A stretch of DNA of 64,000 nucleotides from Platynereis dumerilii (GCA_026936325.1 JAPTHN010000039.1:62001-126000); one strand, 5' to 3'. Shown: positions 37,055-49,051, numbered from the stretch's first letter. The notes: generated by a model from the sequence alone, not told the origin. Translations and numbers: made by a program.

Positions 37055-37632
37055 GACTGAATAGCCACTCTGTAGATTACACATTCTAGCAATCTATTGT
37101 ATCAGCATCCAGAAATAGCCACTGATTCAATATGTCCCGGTCCTCCCTAAATAATTCATTGTTCAGTCTTGGTGAAATAGTAAATCCTGTTAAGACAGTC
37201 TCGAAATAAATAATTTCGTATGAGGGTATATTTCTGAACAGGGTGTTGCTTGACTTTGGAACGAATATTAGGGGAAGTCGAGCACTTGAAATCATAGGCG
37301 TACTGGACGCGCGATTTTTGGGGAGGGCGAGCGACATATGCCTGAATTTAAAGATTAAAATTTAATGCCATTTCAAATGAAATTGCGTTGAAATCATTAA
37401 TTTTCAATAGTTTTTATTTAACCATCTGCCCGAATTTTTTTACCTTTTTGCCCGAATCTGTTTCGCAAAATTTGGGGGGGGGGGTCCGCTCTCCTGCCCC
37501 TCTCCGGTACGCCTATGCTTGACATAAATAATTACAGTTGCCATTATAGTGAAATAAATAATTTTCCACCAAGGAAAACTCTACGCCACCTCCCCCCTTA
37601 AAATCTAATGGTTGCTCCCTTAAATGTAGGAT
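37055..37632. mobile_element. Diverged TAAGGGG-family MITE with a nested MITE
   Basis: Right part GGAAAACTCTACGCC...CCCCTTAAAATCTAATGG resembles the right ends at 9180-9219 and 51350-51434; GAAATAAATAATT recurs inside. It is split by the hAT-like MITE at 37293-37517. The left border is uncertain. Confidence 0.5.
37293..37517. mobile_element. hAT-like MITE, GGCGTA family (225 bp)
   Basis: Ends CATAGGCGTACTGG and CCGGTACGCCTATG, with target repeats CTTGAAAT (37285) and CTTGACAT (37518) matching at 7 of 8 bases. Interior CCCGAATTTT and G runs as in its relatives. Confidence 0.85.
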
Positions 37633-37721
37633 GGGAGCAGTATGAAATAAAAATATTTTATCATTATCTAGTTTTCAGAAGGTGTTTGACTGATAATATT
37701 TATGTGACTATAAAACAAGTA

Positions 37722-38679
37722 TGGGAGAGTACCCGCGATCGGAACACCTAACTTCAGGGGCTTGGGGTTCAAAGGGTAACAGTGGTATGATGTTAAAACT
37801 AGCCACAAAGGCAAAGGTTGAGTTGAAATACATTGAGTTACAATATTGAGGGTCAAATTTTATTTTTTGGACACCAGGCCATTGGCAAAAAAGTCTTGAA
37901 ATTCTCAGATCACCAAGATGGTATCCTCGATCGGAGTCGGACAACCAAGTTGCCTTGATTGGTCCAGCACAAAAATCATGTTCCATGCAATTCAAACCCT
38001 TGATATCATCCCAGATTGCTCTAAAACAGCTGTCCCCGTATGTCATTATTAATTTTTGACACCATAGAAGTTAGTGATTAGGCTGATTTTCAGATTTTTA
38101 GAATCTATCAATATTATTCTTAAACTGCCAGTAGGGGGCATACTAGCATGGGAGTGAATTTTGAATAAGGGTTTTGACTTACCCCTGGACGAGAATTGCA
38201 AATTTTTATGGATTGATATTTGTCATAAAGCTTCAATTGTCAAATATACAGGTCATATTATCAATATCAATGCCTCCATAAGGTGGGCCAATCGAGGAAA
38301 TAACTGTCATTTACAAAATTTAAGTCAGTGCTTTAATATTTTACAGATTAGTACATTTTTATTATTTGTTTTTAGAAACAATTAGTTGAGGGTCACTGTA
38401 AGAGATATTGAAAAATTTTCCACCAGGAGATCAGGTCTGAGGGTCTGAAATTTGCACCCCAATGTTAGATCAGATACTGCCATTTTAAACTTGTTATTTT
38501 TACTTCAAACGTGGATGTATTTTCAAGTCAGTTATGCATGACCCTTTCCAAATTACCAAAAAGCAACCACCTAAGATAGGTCTGGTCCTCATAGGGTTCA
38601 TAGTTATGTAATAATTGAAGTGGTCCGATCGAGGCACCGGTCCGATCGAGGCACCGGTCCGATCGTGGAGACTCTCCCC
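37722..38679. mobile_element. Phrase element H (958 bp, TA target, phrase with CGATCGGA)
   Basis: Ends TGGGAGAGTACCCGCGATCG and, inverted, GGGGAGAGTCTCCACGATCG, flanked by TA. The right end has a 17-bp unit GGTCCGATCGAGGCACC twice in tandem plus a partial third (38622-38668). The left half has GCGATCGGAAC and CCTCGATCGGAGTCGGAC. The CG-rich phrase stands out in AT-rich surroundings. Confidence 0.87.
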
Positions 38680-38681
38680 TA

Positions 38682-40406
38682 CTGAGCTGTTGACAGGGGG
38701 GATCCATAAAATTCCGGTGGGAAGGTCTATCGAGCTATCGCGTTGCTGAAAGCATATAGCTCTCAGCATAACGCGACTGCACGCTGATAAAATTAACATG
38801 TAAATTTTGGTCTGGTGTGGGGGGGGATGCATCCCCCAATCGCACCCCCCCTGCGTCCGTCCATGGCTGTTGAAATTGATACATATTTATAAGTCGTCAC
38901 TTGAAGATGGTCAAAACAAAATGTTTTGTGGTATAGATAGAAAAACTTGCAGGGACCCACATAATCGCTTATAATTATTTCTTTGAAACTGCTGTGACGA
39001 ATACTGAACTTCTTAGAACTTCCTGAGCCACCTTATTTACATTTTCTTTTCTTGTAAAAGAGTGCAAGCGTTTTCCTCTCCAGTTGTTGTGCATGAGCAA
39101 TAAAAAGGGAACCAAGTTCTTGTCCTCGTCAGAAAACATACATTTTCGAAATTCTGGAGAAGGTAAGAAGTAATCTTTTACACAATTCTTTATACAGCAC
39201 AATCTACAATAAGTTATCATCAAATGCACTTATCAAATCATCAAATACACATGCAATATAAATATGAAACTAAATACAGATACTGATACAGATACAGATA
39301 CTTTATTCGTCATGTGAACGTGAAATTTTGTTGTAATAAATATAAATATGAAATATACATAGTCTGTTTGTCAATTTCAAATAAGAATCGGTAAAATATG
39401 AAACTGAATAGATGTAAATATAATTATATATAGCCTATTTGTAAATTTCAAATAGAAATCGATGAAATAAATAAGTTTCTTGTGAAATTCAGTCTCTTCT
39501 TGAGATGGCACATTTTGCCAAGTGCTGAGTGAACTGATTTTTAAAAAGTTAAGTTTAAAATTTGGCAGCCTGCACCGATCAATAAAGTTTTTTTTCTCAG
39601 TTTCAATAATGGAATGCTTTCTGGGGGGGGGGGTACCCAATACTACCCATGCACCATTGGGAAATTGAGAAACCCAAGAAGGCAGCCGAGGCATACGAAA
39701 CTGCTTGGACTGGGACAACTTCAAAACAATTTGACTTGGAATCAAAACTAATGTGAATCTCTTTTTCAGTCAAATCCGGTGTAAGAAATTCATTTCTGAT
39801 TATATTGGCAAATTGGGGTGGCCCAAAGGTTAAACAGTACATTTTGTGTCTCAAATCGAAAAATTTTAAATTCACAAAAAAGTCCAGGTAAACATGGCAA
39901 AAGACTTTGGGACAGTTGATTCCATTCCCTCAGACAATTCCAGCAATGTATAATTATGGTGAATATCAGTTCGATATCCCTGAACATTTTAGGAAATGCA
40001 AGATGGCCATCAAGGTGGCTGAGTTTTAGATTGGGCATCACAATATTCTTAGTATTACACATATGTTCAAAAGTGACACATCTAATAAAGTCATCTATTC
40101 CTGTCAATTCTTTATATATATATTACACAAGGAATCCATTTTGAGGACGTTTGTCAATTTGAGGTGATTAGAAGATCAAAGATTCCATTAAATGACACTA
40201 TGAATGAATGAAAATTAATATATAATTTCTATGAAACTGTTTACTGTTTTTACCAATAGACATAAGACTCATTCCTTTTTGTCTTTACCTTATACTGGAT
40301 ATATTACCAAAGCAAGAATAAGGTGGGATAAGGTAAAGGAAATATTCAATATGTTTGGCAAAACATTACACACATTTGGGCCTGATTTCACTAAGTCTAA
40401 ATTTTT
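38682..40406. other. No gene recognised; LINE/SINE tail fragment near 39.3 kb
   Basis: A 38805-38865 stretch has a short GGGGGGATGCATCCCCC palindrome. At about 39296-39341 the minus strand reads AACAAAATTTCACGTTCACA...GACGAATAAAG with GATACA repeats, like the tail at 42345. The frames of 84-122 codons here show no recognisable domains. Confidence 0.5.
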
Positions 40407-40636
40407 ATAGGCGTACGGCGGGCAGAATTTTTAGGGGGCCATCAACATTTGCCTGAATTTCATAATCCAAATTTTATAGGCCCTACTATGTCCAATGAAA
40501 TACCTGATTTTCAGTAATATCTATTTGATCATCTGCCCCATATTTTAGCCTCCTTGCCCGAATTTGGGCCTTTTCTCAAAGGTTTTGGGGGGGGCGATCG
40601 CCCCCCCCCCCTGCGACCCCCTCCGATACGTCTATG
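40407..40636. mobile_element. hAT-like MITE, GGCGTA family (diverged copy, 230 bp)
   Basis: Ends ATAGGCGTACGGCGGGC and TCCGATACGTCTAT. Internal CCCGAATTTGGG and long G and C runs. No target duplication is preserved, so it is older than its relatives. Confidence 0.75.
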
Positions 40637-41590
40637 ACTCGATCCTCAAGCTGAATACGAGCTGCGACATTTTGCATAATAACTTAAACCCATAAAATTG
40701 TCTCATGAATGTGAGAGGGTTTGAGAACCTACTAGTTTTTTTCTTATTCCTGAGACGCCGGCCAACTATCACAATACAAACTGAAGCAATCAAGTCAGAA
40801 ACAATGTTGTATGATTCTAGAAATTCCTAGTTTAAAGATGAATTAGTTGACTCTGAAAAAGTCACGACTATTGTTCGAGTGTTTCTATTTTTTATTTATT
40901 CAGAATTTACAGTTGGGTTGTAGCAAGACTGATATCAAGTTATTGTTGTTTTTTCATATTTCCTGAAACAAATGAACGATGTCACCTCAAATTCCTGAAA
41001 ATTTTATAATTTTGATAGTTTGTCAATCTTAGATTATCCGATTCAAAATTTAACTTTCAAGCGAAAGTCAAAATAAGAGATTTAATTTAAATATCATCAA
41101 TATATTTATTGAGGAAATAACATTCTCAAAGATTTTGAGATTTATACTAAATATATTATTGACAAAGCATGAATAGAAATTGGACACTATTTGGCTCGAG
41201 GCAGCATTAATATTGTTTCTCCAGGTGTACTAAAACACTTTTATTCTAAAGAGCTTTGAAGAATGTTCTAAAAAAACTGCTCCTTGAGCAATGTTAATCA
41301 AGTTTCTCAATTTGCAATCCACCAGGTGGAACTTGAACAATATACCTTGATATAACTAGTAAGAAATGCAGGGCCAATGTGTCTTTTAGCCTGTGCTGGT
41401 AAACACCTGTTTTGCACATGCAAAAATAGTGTAGATGATATATATGAACTGGTATATGGTTTTCTGGACCAAAGTATTGCACTCTTTGAAAAAAATGTTC
41501 CACATTGAATGTTTTGAGGTTCTATGGAATTGACATAGATATTTTGGGGTCAGTAGGCTACATCATCGAAAAAGGTCCTAGAGTGAATTA
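40637..41590. other. No gene recognised
   Basis: AT-rich sequence with short chance frames only. Confidence 0.4.
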
Positions 41591-41842
41591 GGAGCCGACC
41601 AGACAACAGTTGGGGGGGGGGGCTATGGATTTTACCCCCGGGACAAACTGTTTTTTTTTTGTTCGCTAAGCGTCGACAAATAAACTTTTTTTTCGCAATT
41701 TTTAAATTATGGTAACCTAGCCACAGGTGGAAACAAACTTTTTCTTTTAATGCGCTGAACAAATGTTTTTCAATTTTCAGTAGGAAACAAACTTTTTTTT
41801 TCACCAAAAATCCATAGCCCCTCGAAACCATCTGTTCGGCCC
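41591..41842. mobile_element. MITE with CTATGGATTTT ends (252 bp)
   Basis: Left GGAGCCGACCAGACAACAGT, G run, GGCTATGGATTTT. Right end inverted: GGGCCGAACAGATGGTTTCG, AGGGGCTATGGATTTTT. The interior repeats AACAAACTTTTT several times. Confidence 0.75.
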
Positions 41843-42344
41843 TGTTTACCTGTATAGAGTTTTATATAACCCTGTATACATATTAAACCTAATTGGAAAG
41901 CTTATACACAGTGCTTGTCAAATATGATCATCACAAAGAGGTACTGGTTGACTTGCTGATGTGGAATAAACTGAAAGAAAGTCAAATATGTAATAAAAGT
42001 AATCTTTTGTAATTATTTGGCCATTGTGGGGTGATTTTTACAATTTAGAAAGACATTAATGTCATTTTTAATGCTGCATGTCCAAAAACATATAAATAGG
42101 TGTGCCATTTGTGAATGTAGCTTGAATAGTTCCTGAGATAATTACACTTGTAATTTCTGAGAGATGTTTTTCTGCCGTCAACTTTTTAAAAATTCAAAAT
42201 GGCCGCTGAAAAAACCCCATGGGACATTGATAGTCCTGTTGACATTGTTGTTTTGTTAAGAGGACTTTATAAGGGTACCAAAAAATTTGGTAGGCTACTG
42301 TTATCATCATATTTTTTGTTTTGTTTGTATCGTTTGCACGTAAT

Positions 42345-42402
42345 GTCAAAACAAATTTCATGTATTACATGACAATAAATTCTTATTGTATCGTATCGTA
42401 TA
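42345..42402 (+). mobile_element. LINE/SINE 3' tail with (TATCG)n
   Basis: AACAAATTTCATGTATTACA, then GACAATAAATTCTTATT and TATCG repeats: a retroposon 3' end. The inverse-strand fragment near 39.3 kb is the same family. Confidence 0.55.
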
Positions 42403-42657
42403 TTTAGACGGACTAGCATTATACCCGTGTAGACATGTGAGGGGAGGGGGGGGGGGATAATGTTGAGAAAACATCACTTCAATTTCCGTGGCTGTAATTT
42501 GGATGTAAAACATAGCTAAGGACATTGTAGGGTGTTATAGGAAGTCTCTTACAAGTTTTCATGACTGGACAATCAGTAGTTTGGTAGGAGTAGCGTAACG
42601 GGTCCGTGAATTAATAGTATGATGCAGGGGGACCCCTCTGATCTGCCAAACTATTTC

Positions 42658-42765
42658 CCTATCAGCGTGCCTCGGCGGTCCAACGTCGGCCCGAAGCTGG
42701 TCCGATGCTACTGACATCGGACTGACGCTGGGCCGACGTTGGACCGAGGAGGCATGCTGACAGGG
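42658..42765. mobile_element. GC-rich palindromic MITE (108 bp)
   Basis: CCCTATCAGCGTGCCTCGGC... with TCCAACGTCGGCCC and its inverse GGGCCGACGTTGGA, ending GCATGCTGACAGGG. Both arms pair over most of their length around a TACTGA loop. Confidence 0.85.
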
Positions 42766-43389
42766 TTGTTTTAAATAAATGGTTGAATAAGAATATGTCC
42801 CTCTTTTAGTAACTTGAATATCTCAAAGACTCCTTCAATTTTTATGAAAGTTGGCTGAATTATAGGCCTGTATAGTGTATATTGGACCTAAATGGGTGTA
42901 CTTGTAGCTTATGTGTATTATTGCTGGCTGAGCCAGCAGCCTTCCAGTGAGCCAATCCCTGTTTTCAAAAATATGTGGCTTTTCCAATGGATATGATCAA
43001 TTTCACGAAGTGGGGGCTCCACCAGCTTGGGCATACTTCATCAAGTGACTGGATAAAATTTCTTTCGTTATCATATTTAGTCGTCATTTGAGGACTCATT
43101 TTGTGGAATTTTTATAGTATAGTTTTTTCTGGTGACAATAGAAATAATTTGAGTGGAGTTCGAGCACCTTTTGAAACATTACTTTTGGAAAAGCCAAAAC
43201 TTAAAAAAATTTTAAAAAGAGGTGTACATGTGCTCAGGGTCTGCTGGTTCAGACAAAATGAAGCAATCAAGCTACAAATACACAGACACAATTTCAATAT
43301 GCAGGCCTACAAATCGGTAAACTTATAGAGAAAATCGGAAAAGATGACGTTGAGATATTCAAGTTTTCGTGACTGTTTAGATAATTTCT
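42766..43389. other. No gene recognised
   Basis: AT-rich sequence; a 75-codon frame at 43101 shows no domain features. Confidence 0.4.
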
Positions 43390-43600
43390 TGCTCAGTTTT
43401 TATGAAATAAGTAAGTAATTTTTTTGATAGTCTTGAGTTTCTCCCAGGTGTAGTTCGTAATAAGGCGTTGCTTGATTAATAGGAAAGAAGATTCGGGGAC
43501 TTCGGGTGTTTGAAATAAAGAAATGCTACCACGATTACCATGAAAAATAAATTCCCGCCAAGGAAAACTCCAAGCCCCCCCCCATGGTCACTCCCTAATA
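43390..43600. mobile_element. Diverged TAAGGGG-family MITE (partial)
   Basis: AATAAGGCGTTGCTTGATTAAT, ATTCGGGGACTT and GGAAAACTCCAAGCCCCCC match the interior and right part of the copy at 51110-51434. The left border is eroded. Confidence 0.5.
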
Positions 43601-43714
43601 GATAGGCTCTGGATGGGGTTTTGCGTCCCACTGTCCCTTAGCCATTTTACTTTTGAATTCCCTAAATATTTATAAAAAAATTGAAAAATATAAATTAATA
43701 TACTTCTTGGTTTT

Positions 43715-45505
43715 CTACCCACAGCTCATAACCTATATCTTGTAGATGTATGAAACTGCAACATAATATGTGTAAATTTGTCTAGTTCAGCCTTTCCATG
43801 GTTTTCATACCCTGGCAGGCAGGCGGGCAGATGGTAGGGCAGCGGGTATATAGATAATTTCAGGCCAAGATTTGGCCACGATTGCATTATACCAATTTTG
43901 TCAACATCGCTTTTATGACTTTTAAAGATGTCTTTCGCTGAATGTTTGCTGCTGCGCAGCCTATGTTTTATACCATTCGACACCTCTGTCAGCCAATCAC
44001 ATACATGTATTGCAGGGAAATGATTTCCCAAATTCTTTGTTGTCCAGTTATCCTCTCATGTTTGACTGTTTGAGTGTTTGTGTCATGGCATAAGCCAGTT
44101 ATTCACCATGGGATCAGGAATATGTGTTTATCACACCTCGGGCTAAAGCCCTCGGGTGATAAATCACATATTCCCTCTCCCATGGTGAATAACCTATACA
44201 AATTCCCTGTCCCTTGGCTTTATTACTCTTGAATTCCCTCTCCCCCATAACTCCCTTCCAGAGCCTAAACAGAGCAAGGGTGATTTGCAGCAGTGTCACA
44301 GTCCGAGCATATCACACTGCTTTCACTAATATATCATCCAATTGATATATCGTAAATATCGGCCACAGTGATTGAAAGAATAATATTTGAATATACTTGA
44401 TGCCATGATAAATATTGATCGTCGACACATACATTTTTGGGGGTTCAACCAAATTAACAACCACTCGGAATTTTCTTACACACATTGTGTTTTCATTTTT
44501 ACCTTCAGCGAACAAAGTTCGAAGAAGGCATTGCAATCACTATGGTAAAATGTAGTCCCTCCGCCGGGCGGGCGTCCGGGTGTCCGGGCGGTCAGGCATC
44601 TGGGCGGATAGATGGTTTCCGAGCCAGCACTCTGTGTCTATTGCATGTGCATGGATGAAATTTGGTACACATATAGCCTATAATATTATGGTCTAGTTGT
44701 GCCTTTTGATGGTCTGATTGATGGATAATCTATACTTTTTGAAATATTGAAAAAAGGGACAACAGATTATTTTTTTCGTTTCCGGATCAAGACTCAGTCC
44801 CTATTGCATGTACATGGATGAAATCTGGTACACTCATAGCTTATATGGTCCAATTGCGCCTTTTGATGGTCTGATTGATGGGTATTCTATAGTTTTTGAA
44901 AAATATTTTTTTCATTTCTTTGCCAAAACTGGCCCTCTATTGCATCTATACGGATGAAATTTGATACATGTATCAACTACATGTTGCAGTTGTGCCTTTT
45001 GATGGTGTGATTCATGGATATTCTATACTTTTTGAAATATTGTGCATGCAAAAAGTATTACAAATTATAATTCTGGCCCAAAACTTGGCCAGTCTTGCCT
45101 GTACCTGGATGAAATTTGATCCACATATTTCCTATATAGATATGAACTTTTACTGCCTTTTGATGGTTGCCTCTAAATAGCCTACACCGGTGCTGATCGG
45201 ACATAAAACACAAACTCACTCACTGCCTTTTGATGGTCTAATTGATAGGTAATTTTTAACACTTTTTCAAATATTTAGAAAAATTTAGAAAAATAGAAAT
45301 AAATATGCTTTTTTGTTTCTGACCGACAGCTCACAACCTATTCCTTGTACATGTAAGAAACTGCACCATAATACGCGGAAATTAGTGTACTTGAGTTTTT
45401 CCATGGTTCTAAATACCCAAGCAGGCAGGTGGGCAGATGGCAGGGCAGCGAAAGTATGGGTCATTTCAGGCCAAGACGTGGCCACGATTGCATTATACAC
45501 ATCAC
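43715..45505. repeat. Degenerate tandem repeat region
   Basis: Anchor GCCTTTTGATGGTCTGATTG or a variant recurs at 44701, 44858, 44994, 45155 and 45225, each preceded (except the last) by a GGATGAAATTTGGTACACAT-like stretch. Spacing is irregular at about 70-160 bases. A second block, with CAGCTCATAACCTAT, GGCAGGCAGGCGGGCAGATG and GGCCACGATTGCATTATAC, occurs at both ends (43715-43895 and 45318-45505) in direct orientation. A GC-rich CCGGGCGG stretch lies at 44560-44610. Confidence 0.75.
44098..44193. mobile_element. Palindromic MITE (96 bp)
   Basis: GTTATTCACCATGGGA at the left and its inverse at the right, with GGAATATGTG and CCTCGGGCT also paired inside. It forms one near-continuous hairpin. 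Confidence 0.85.
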
Positions 45506-45666
45506 TTTTATGGTGTAACTTTGTCCATGAAGGACCTCAATAGCTCTCAATATACTGCTTGGGACATCTCAGCTCGGAAACCAACTAATGCACCACACAA
45601 TGTCATATCTATCGGCCTAATAGCATGCACTCGAAGTTGAAACCTTTTCATGCTGTTATGAACCTT

Positions 45667-47320
45667 CACTCTAAGAATAGTGTTTAGATGTAAAACACAA
45701 TCCTAAACACAAAATTTGTCCCCACTTTTTTTACGCGTTAACATCTAAACATGTTTAGAATGATCGTGTTTAGGCAATATGTGTTTGAGATGTAAACATG
45801 TTTAGCCTCTAAACGCGTTTAGATCTTCTGAAATTTAGCTCTTGAATGTGCTTAGATCTTAAACATGTTTAGAATTTAAACATGTCATACATTTTTGCGT
45901 TTAGATTATACATTTTTTCACACTGAAATAAGTTTGAAAGTTTATTAGAATAAACCTAAGGTCAACATTGGCTTACAAGCAATCACAATAATGAAACATG
46001 TATAAACTTTTGAAATAACAGTTCTTGAAAATAATTTTTTTTTTAAATATGTTTCTTAATTTCTCTGCTGAATGATAATTGATAAATCAGCAGAACATAG
46101 TGTCCATTGTCCATTCATCGATGTCAAAAGTCAAAATAAAAGGTAAATTGCAGGCATAACAATATGCCATAAGTCTTTGATAAAGTCCAGTACTAGTTCT
46201 TTGTTAATAATTTCCGATCATCTTGTGAAGGCTTTGGTCATTCCAGTCCATGGTCACACTAAAGCAGGTATTTGCTGACTCTCAAGATGTAAATCCGCAA
46301 TCTCTGGTGATAAAGATGAGGGCAATTGTATCCACAAGGCACGGGGTTGTATTCTTCAGTGGATCTCATGTTGAATCTCAGTCATCGTGCAACTCTGAAA
46401 ATAGAACACATTTATCAGAATACCAAAAACATTTTTTTTCAATAATTGTGATAATTATTTATTTATTTTAGAAGAACTAAAATGTAGTTTCTGATTTGTA
46501 TGTTATTATGGAGCTTCTTTTCTAATTAAGGAAAAAACATGACTATCCCATATATATGAGCAGGGGTGACAGCCAATCCTGCCCCTCCGGTGAGGCAGGC
46601 AAGATGGGTGCTTCAGCTGATCATTTAGCCTTGATTTAGCCATGTGTCCACAATACAATAGAGCTAACATGACTAGTGCTCAAAATGTGTTTCCTGACAT
46701 CAGTATATCAGGCCACAACAACATACACTGCATTCTGACAGTCTGCATTTAAGTATAAAGTTATGTGATGAACTTAGCATTGTAAACACCATGCACATTG
46801 ATCAGCTAGAAGATTGTACTCTGTTTCCCCCTTCAAATAGCGTTCAACAACACATTGAACATCCTAAAACTGTTGTGGATGTGTATGTGTATTTAAAACA
46901 AAACACTTACCAGGTAAAAAGCCAGTTATTAAGTCCTGAGAGTGTTTCCAGTCCATCCCATGTAGGAGCAAGCTGCATCTCCTGAGGTCCACTTCAGTCT
47001 AATGACAGTTAATTTCAAACTTGACCTGCATCTTCTCAGAATGAGGCTCTACATATAGGTCAGGTGTTTACATGCTAAACACCAACATGTTAAACATGTT
47101 TACCCCAGAAAGCGTTTCATTTCTAAACACCAAATATGAGGTGTTTAGAAGGAGATGTGTTTAGCTCACAAAGTGTTTCATATTTCAACACCAAATGCCA
47201 TGTGTTTAGAAGTATAGGTGTTTTACTTAGCAGGTGTTTTAGTTCAAGACACAAAATATTAGATGTTTAGCAAAAGACGCGTTTACAGGTGTTTAAATGT
47301 AAAACACTGTTCTTAGAGTG
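45667..47320. mobile_element. 1.65-kb TIR element with GTGTTTAGA phrase arrays
   Basis: Inverted ends CACTCTAAGAATAGTGTTTA and CACTCTAAGAACAGTGTTTT. The first 230 and last 270 bases are dense in GTGTTTAGA, TAAACATGTTTA and AAACAC variants, which are mutually self-complementary. The middle is ordinary AT-rich sequence with no transposase. No convincing target duplication was seen (a TT on each side at most). Confidence 0.8.
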
Positions 47321-48030
47321 TTGATTTCATATTCATCGAATCCTAGGGTTCAATAATGGAATTCCAGACTTATAATCAATATTTTTTAACCATTCATACT
47401 CCATGAAGGAGAGTTTTGGGAAGGTACTTTAAAATTGGTACAATTGTTCATTTTCCGCGATTCAGCCCTGTGCAAGGTGATGACCAATCTGACAAAGAAG
47501 AGACAAAACTGCCTAAATTTCAAGAGTTTTATACCCAGTGGTGGCCTCCCAAGAAGGTATAGAAAAAAATGAAGTCAGTTCTGAACTACTCTCCAAAAAC
47601 TATGCTTTATATGGTTTTTGAGTGGTTGAAAAATATTGATTCTAATTTTCATTTTTTGAGAATCATGAAATTTTCATGGCTCAACAATATAGATTTACAT
47701 TTCAATGGCTATGTGCCACTTCCTAATAATATAATAACAGAATCAGCTGAAATATTACACACATGCTCTCATGATACGAATCTCACCTACTAAAAAAGTA
47801 AGGTTTGATCCACCCTAACCCTATATATACAGTACTTCGGAGGTTAGTGTTCATGAACGGATTTAAAAACAGTCAAGTAGGGCATAGAACTCCTTCAATG
47901 AACTTGTATTTTTCGTGGCTTAGAAATTAGTTCTTGACTGCTGTCTGTGCCATGACCCTGACCAGGATGGGCAAGTCATAGAAATACGTATAGATGAATA
48001 GGTTATGATTTAATTTTCTTTTTCTTACAG
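47321..48030. other. Upstream/intron region of the FkbM-like gene
   Basis: No coding frame is convincing. A CTATATATACAG TATA-like string lies near 47820. The region ends in a polypyrimidine stretch and AG, so at least its right part is probably intron. Confidence 0.45.
48011..48030 (+). promoter_or_regulatory. Predicted 3' splice site before the FkbM-like exon
   Basis: Pyrimidine-rich TAATTTTCTTTTTCTTACAG ends in AG at 48029-48030, 49 bases before the first ATG. The reading frame stays open from this AG into the gene, so an upstream coding exon is possible. Confidence 0.7.
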
Positions 48031-48079
48031 ACAAGCTACAGCAGATACCCGAAACTGGTTATTCTTCTCGATCGGAGTG

Positions 48080-49051
48080 ATGAATAATACAGGGATTCAA
48101 AGAAGCAAGGTGCTGCTCATAACTGTTAGCGTAGTTCTCGCATTTGCAGTTTGGGATATATTATCTGGTCGAAAACAAACTGGCGCAGTTGCAAAATCTG
48201 TAAAAAGGTTAGGCGATGGCTTGAAATCATATTTACAACAAGCACCCAGTCGTCAACAAGCAACTGTGGGTAATAACCCAGGCTTTCATCAGTACACAAT
48301 TGATGAAGTTTGGAAGTATGAAGATGGCTTTGCACCTATGGATGACCCCGGTCTAATACGATTCATTCAGCAGCGACACTTAGTCTTACCATCAACGGAG
48401 CCAGCAAACTTGAGTGGTCCAGTTGTGTACAAATCACAAGTTGGACAGTCTCAGTTGGTGGATAAGTTATTAAAGCAAAGAAGAAATGGGTTTTTTGTCG
48501 AGGTAGGTGCTCGGGACGGTGTACACATATCTAATAGTTATGTCTTTGAGAAGTATCGTGGATGGAAAGGACTACTTATAGAGGGTAACACTGAACCATT
48601 TCAGAATATTCTTTTAACGCGGAAAGCATCTTATGCCATAAATGCTTGCATAGCTACAACAAATACAACAAAAAAAGTGAAGTTCTACCCCGGTTTCGGA
48701 GGATGGCATATGATACTTGCAGAAAAGAACAAAAACGGAAACACGGACGTTCTACCAAGCTTTCCATTATTTTCCCTCTTGAAAGCGATAGGAGTCTATA
48801 CTATTGACTATTTCTCACTGGATATCGAAGGACTGGAGTTAGAAGTGCTGAAAACAATTCCATGGGATAAAGTAAGGATTGATATCATTTCAATCGAATA
48901 TAAGGCTATACCAGGTTCTCCGGGTGAGAAAAAACATACGGCTGAAAGACTGAAAGCCTTCATGAATTTCTTCAATCAACTTGGCCTTTACAAACTTGTT
49001 GCAACCTTGAGTGAGCTTGATATAATTCTTGCACGAAAGGATTTGAAGTGA
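48080..49051 (+). CDS. FkbM/Star-like SAM-dependent methyltransferase family protein
   Basis: A 323-residue protein of the Methyltransf_21 (FkbM) type, resembling the Star-like type II membrane proteins expanded in invertebrates. Residues about 11-29 form one hydrophobic helix after a short N-terminus, predicting a single-pass ER/Golgi anchor with a luminal catalytic domain. The domain shows the SAM-binding FFVEVGARDG block (about 138-147; R replaces the usual N), GWKGLLIEGN (about 161-170), a NACIATTN strand and YFSLDIEGLELEVL (about 244-257), then a C-terminal IISIEYK strand. All are in the family order. I chose the first ATG at 48080. A splice acceptor lies at 48030 and the frame is open back to it, so the true N-terminus could lie in an upstream exon. 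The rest is one intact exon with a poly(A) signal 63 bases past the stop. Substrate is unknown; enzymatic activity is inferred from the fold only. Confidence 0.87.
   Translation: MNNTGIQRSKVLLITVSVVLAFAVWDILSGRKQTGAVAKSVKRLGDGLKSYLQQAPSRQQATVGNNPGFHQYTIDEVWKYEDGFAPMDDPGLIRFIQQRHLVLPSTEPANLSGPVVYKSQVGQSQLVDKLLKQRRNGFFVEVGARDGVHISNSYVFEKYRGWKGLLIEGNTEPFQNILLTRKASYAINACIATTNTTKKVKFYPGFGGWHMILAEKNKNGNTDVLPSFPLFSLLKAIGVYTIDYFSLDIEGLELEVLKTIPWDKVRIDIISIEYKAIPGSPGEKKHTAERLKAFMNFFNQLGLYKLVATLSELDIILARKDLK

Noticed and set aside
43715-45505. CRISPR-like array
   Set aside because: Spacing and repeats are irregular and degenerate, and the genome is clearly eukaryotic.
47815-47835. TATA box as the FkbM-like gene promoter
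   Set aside because: A TATATATA string alone in AT-rich DNA is not evidence, and the transcription start is unknown.
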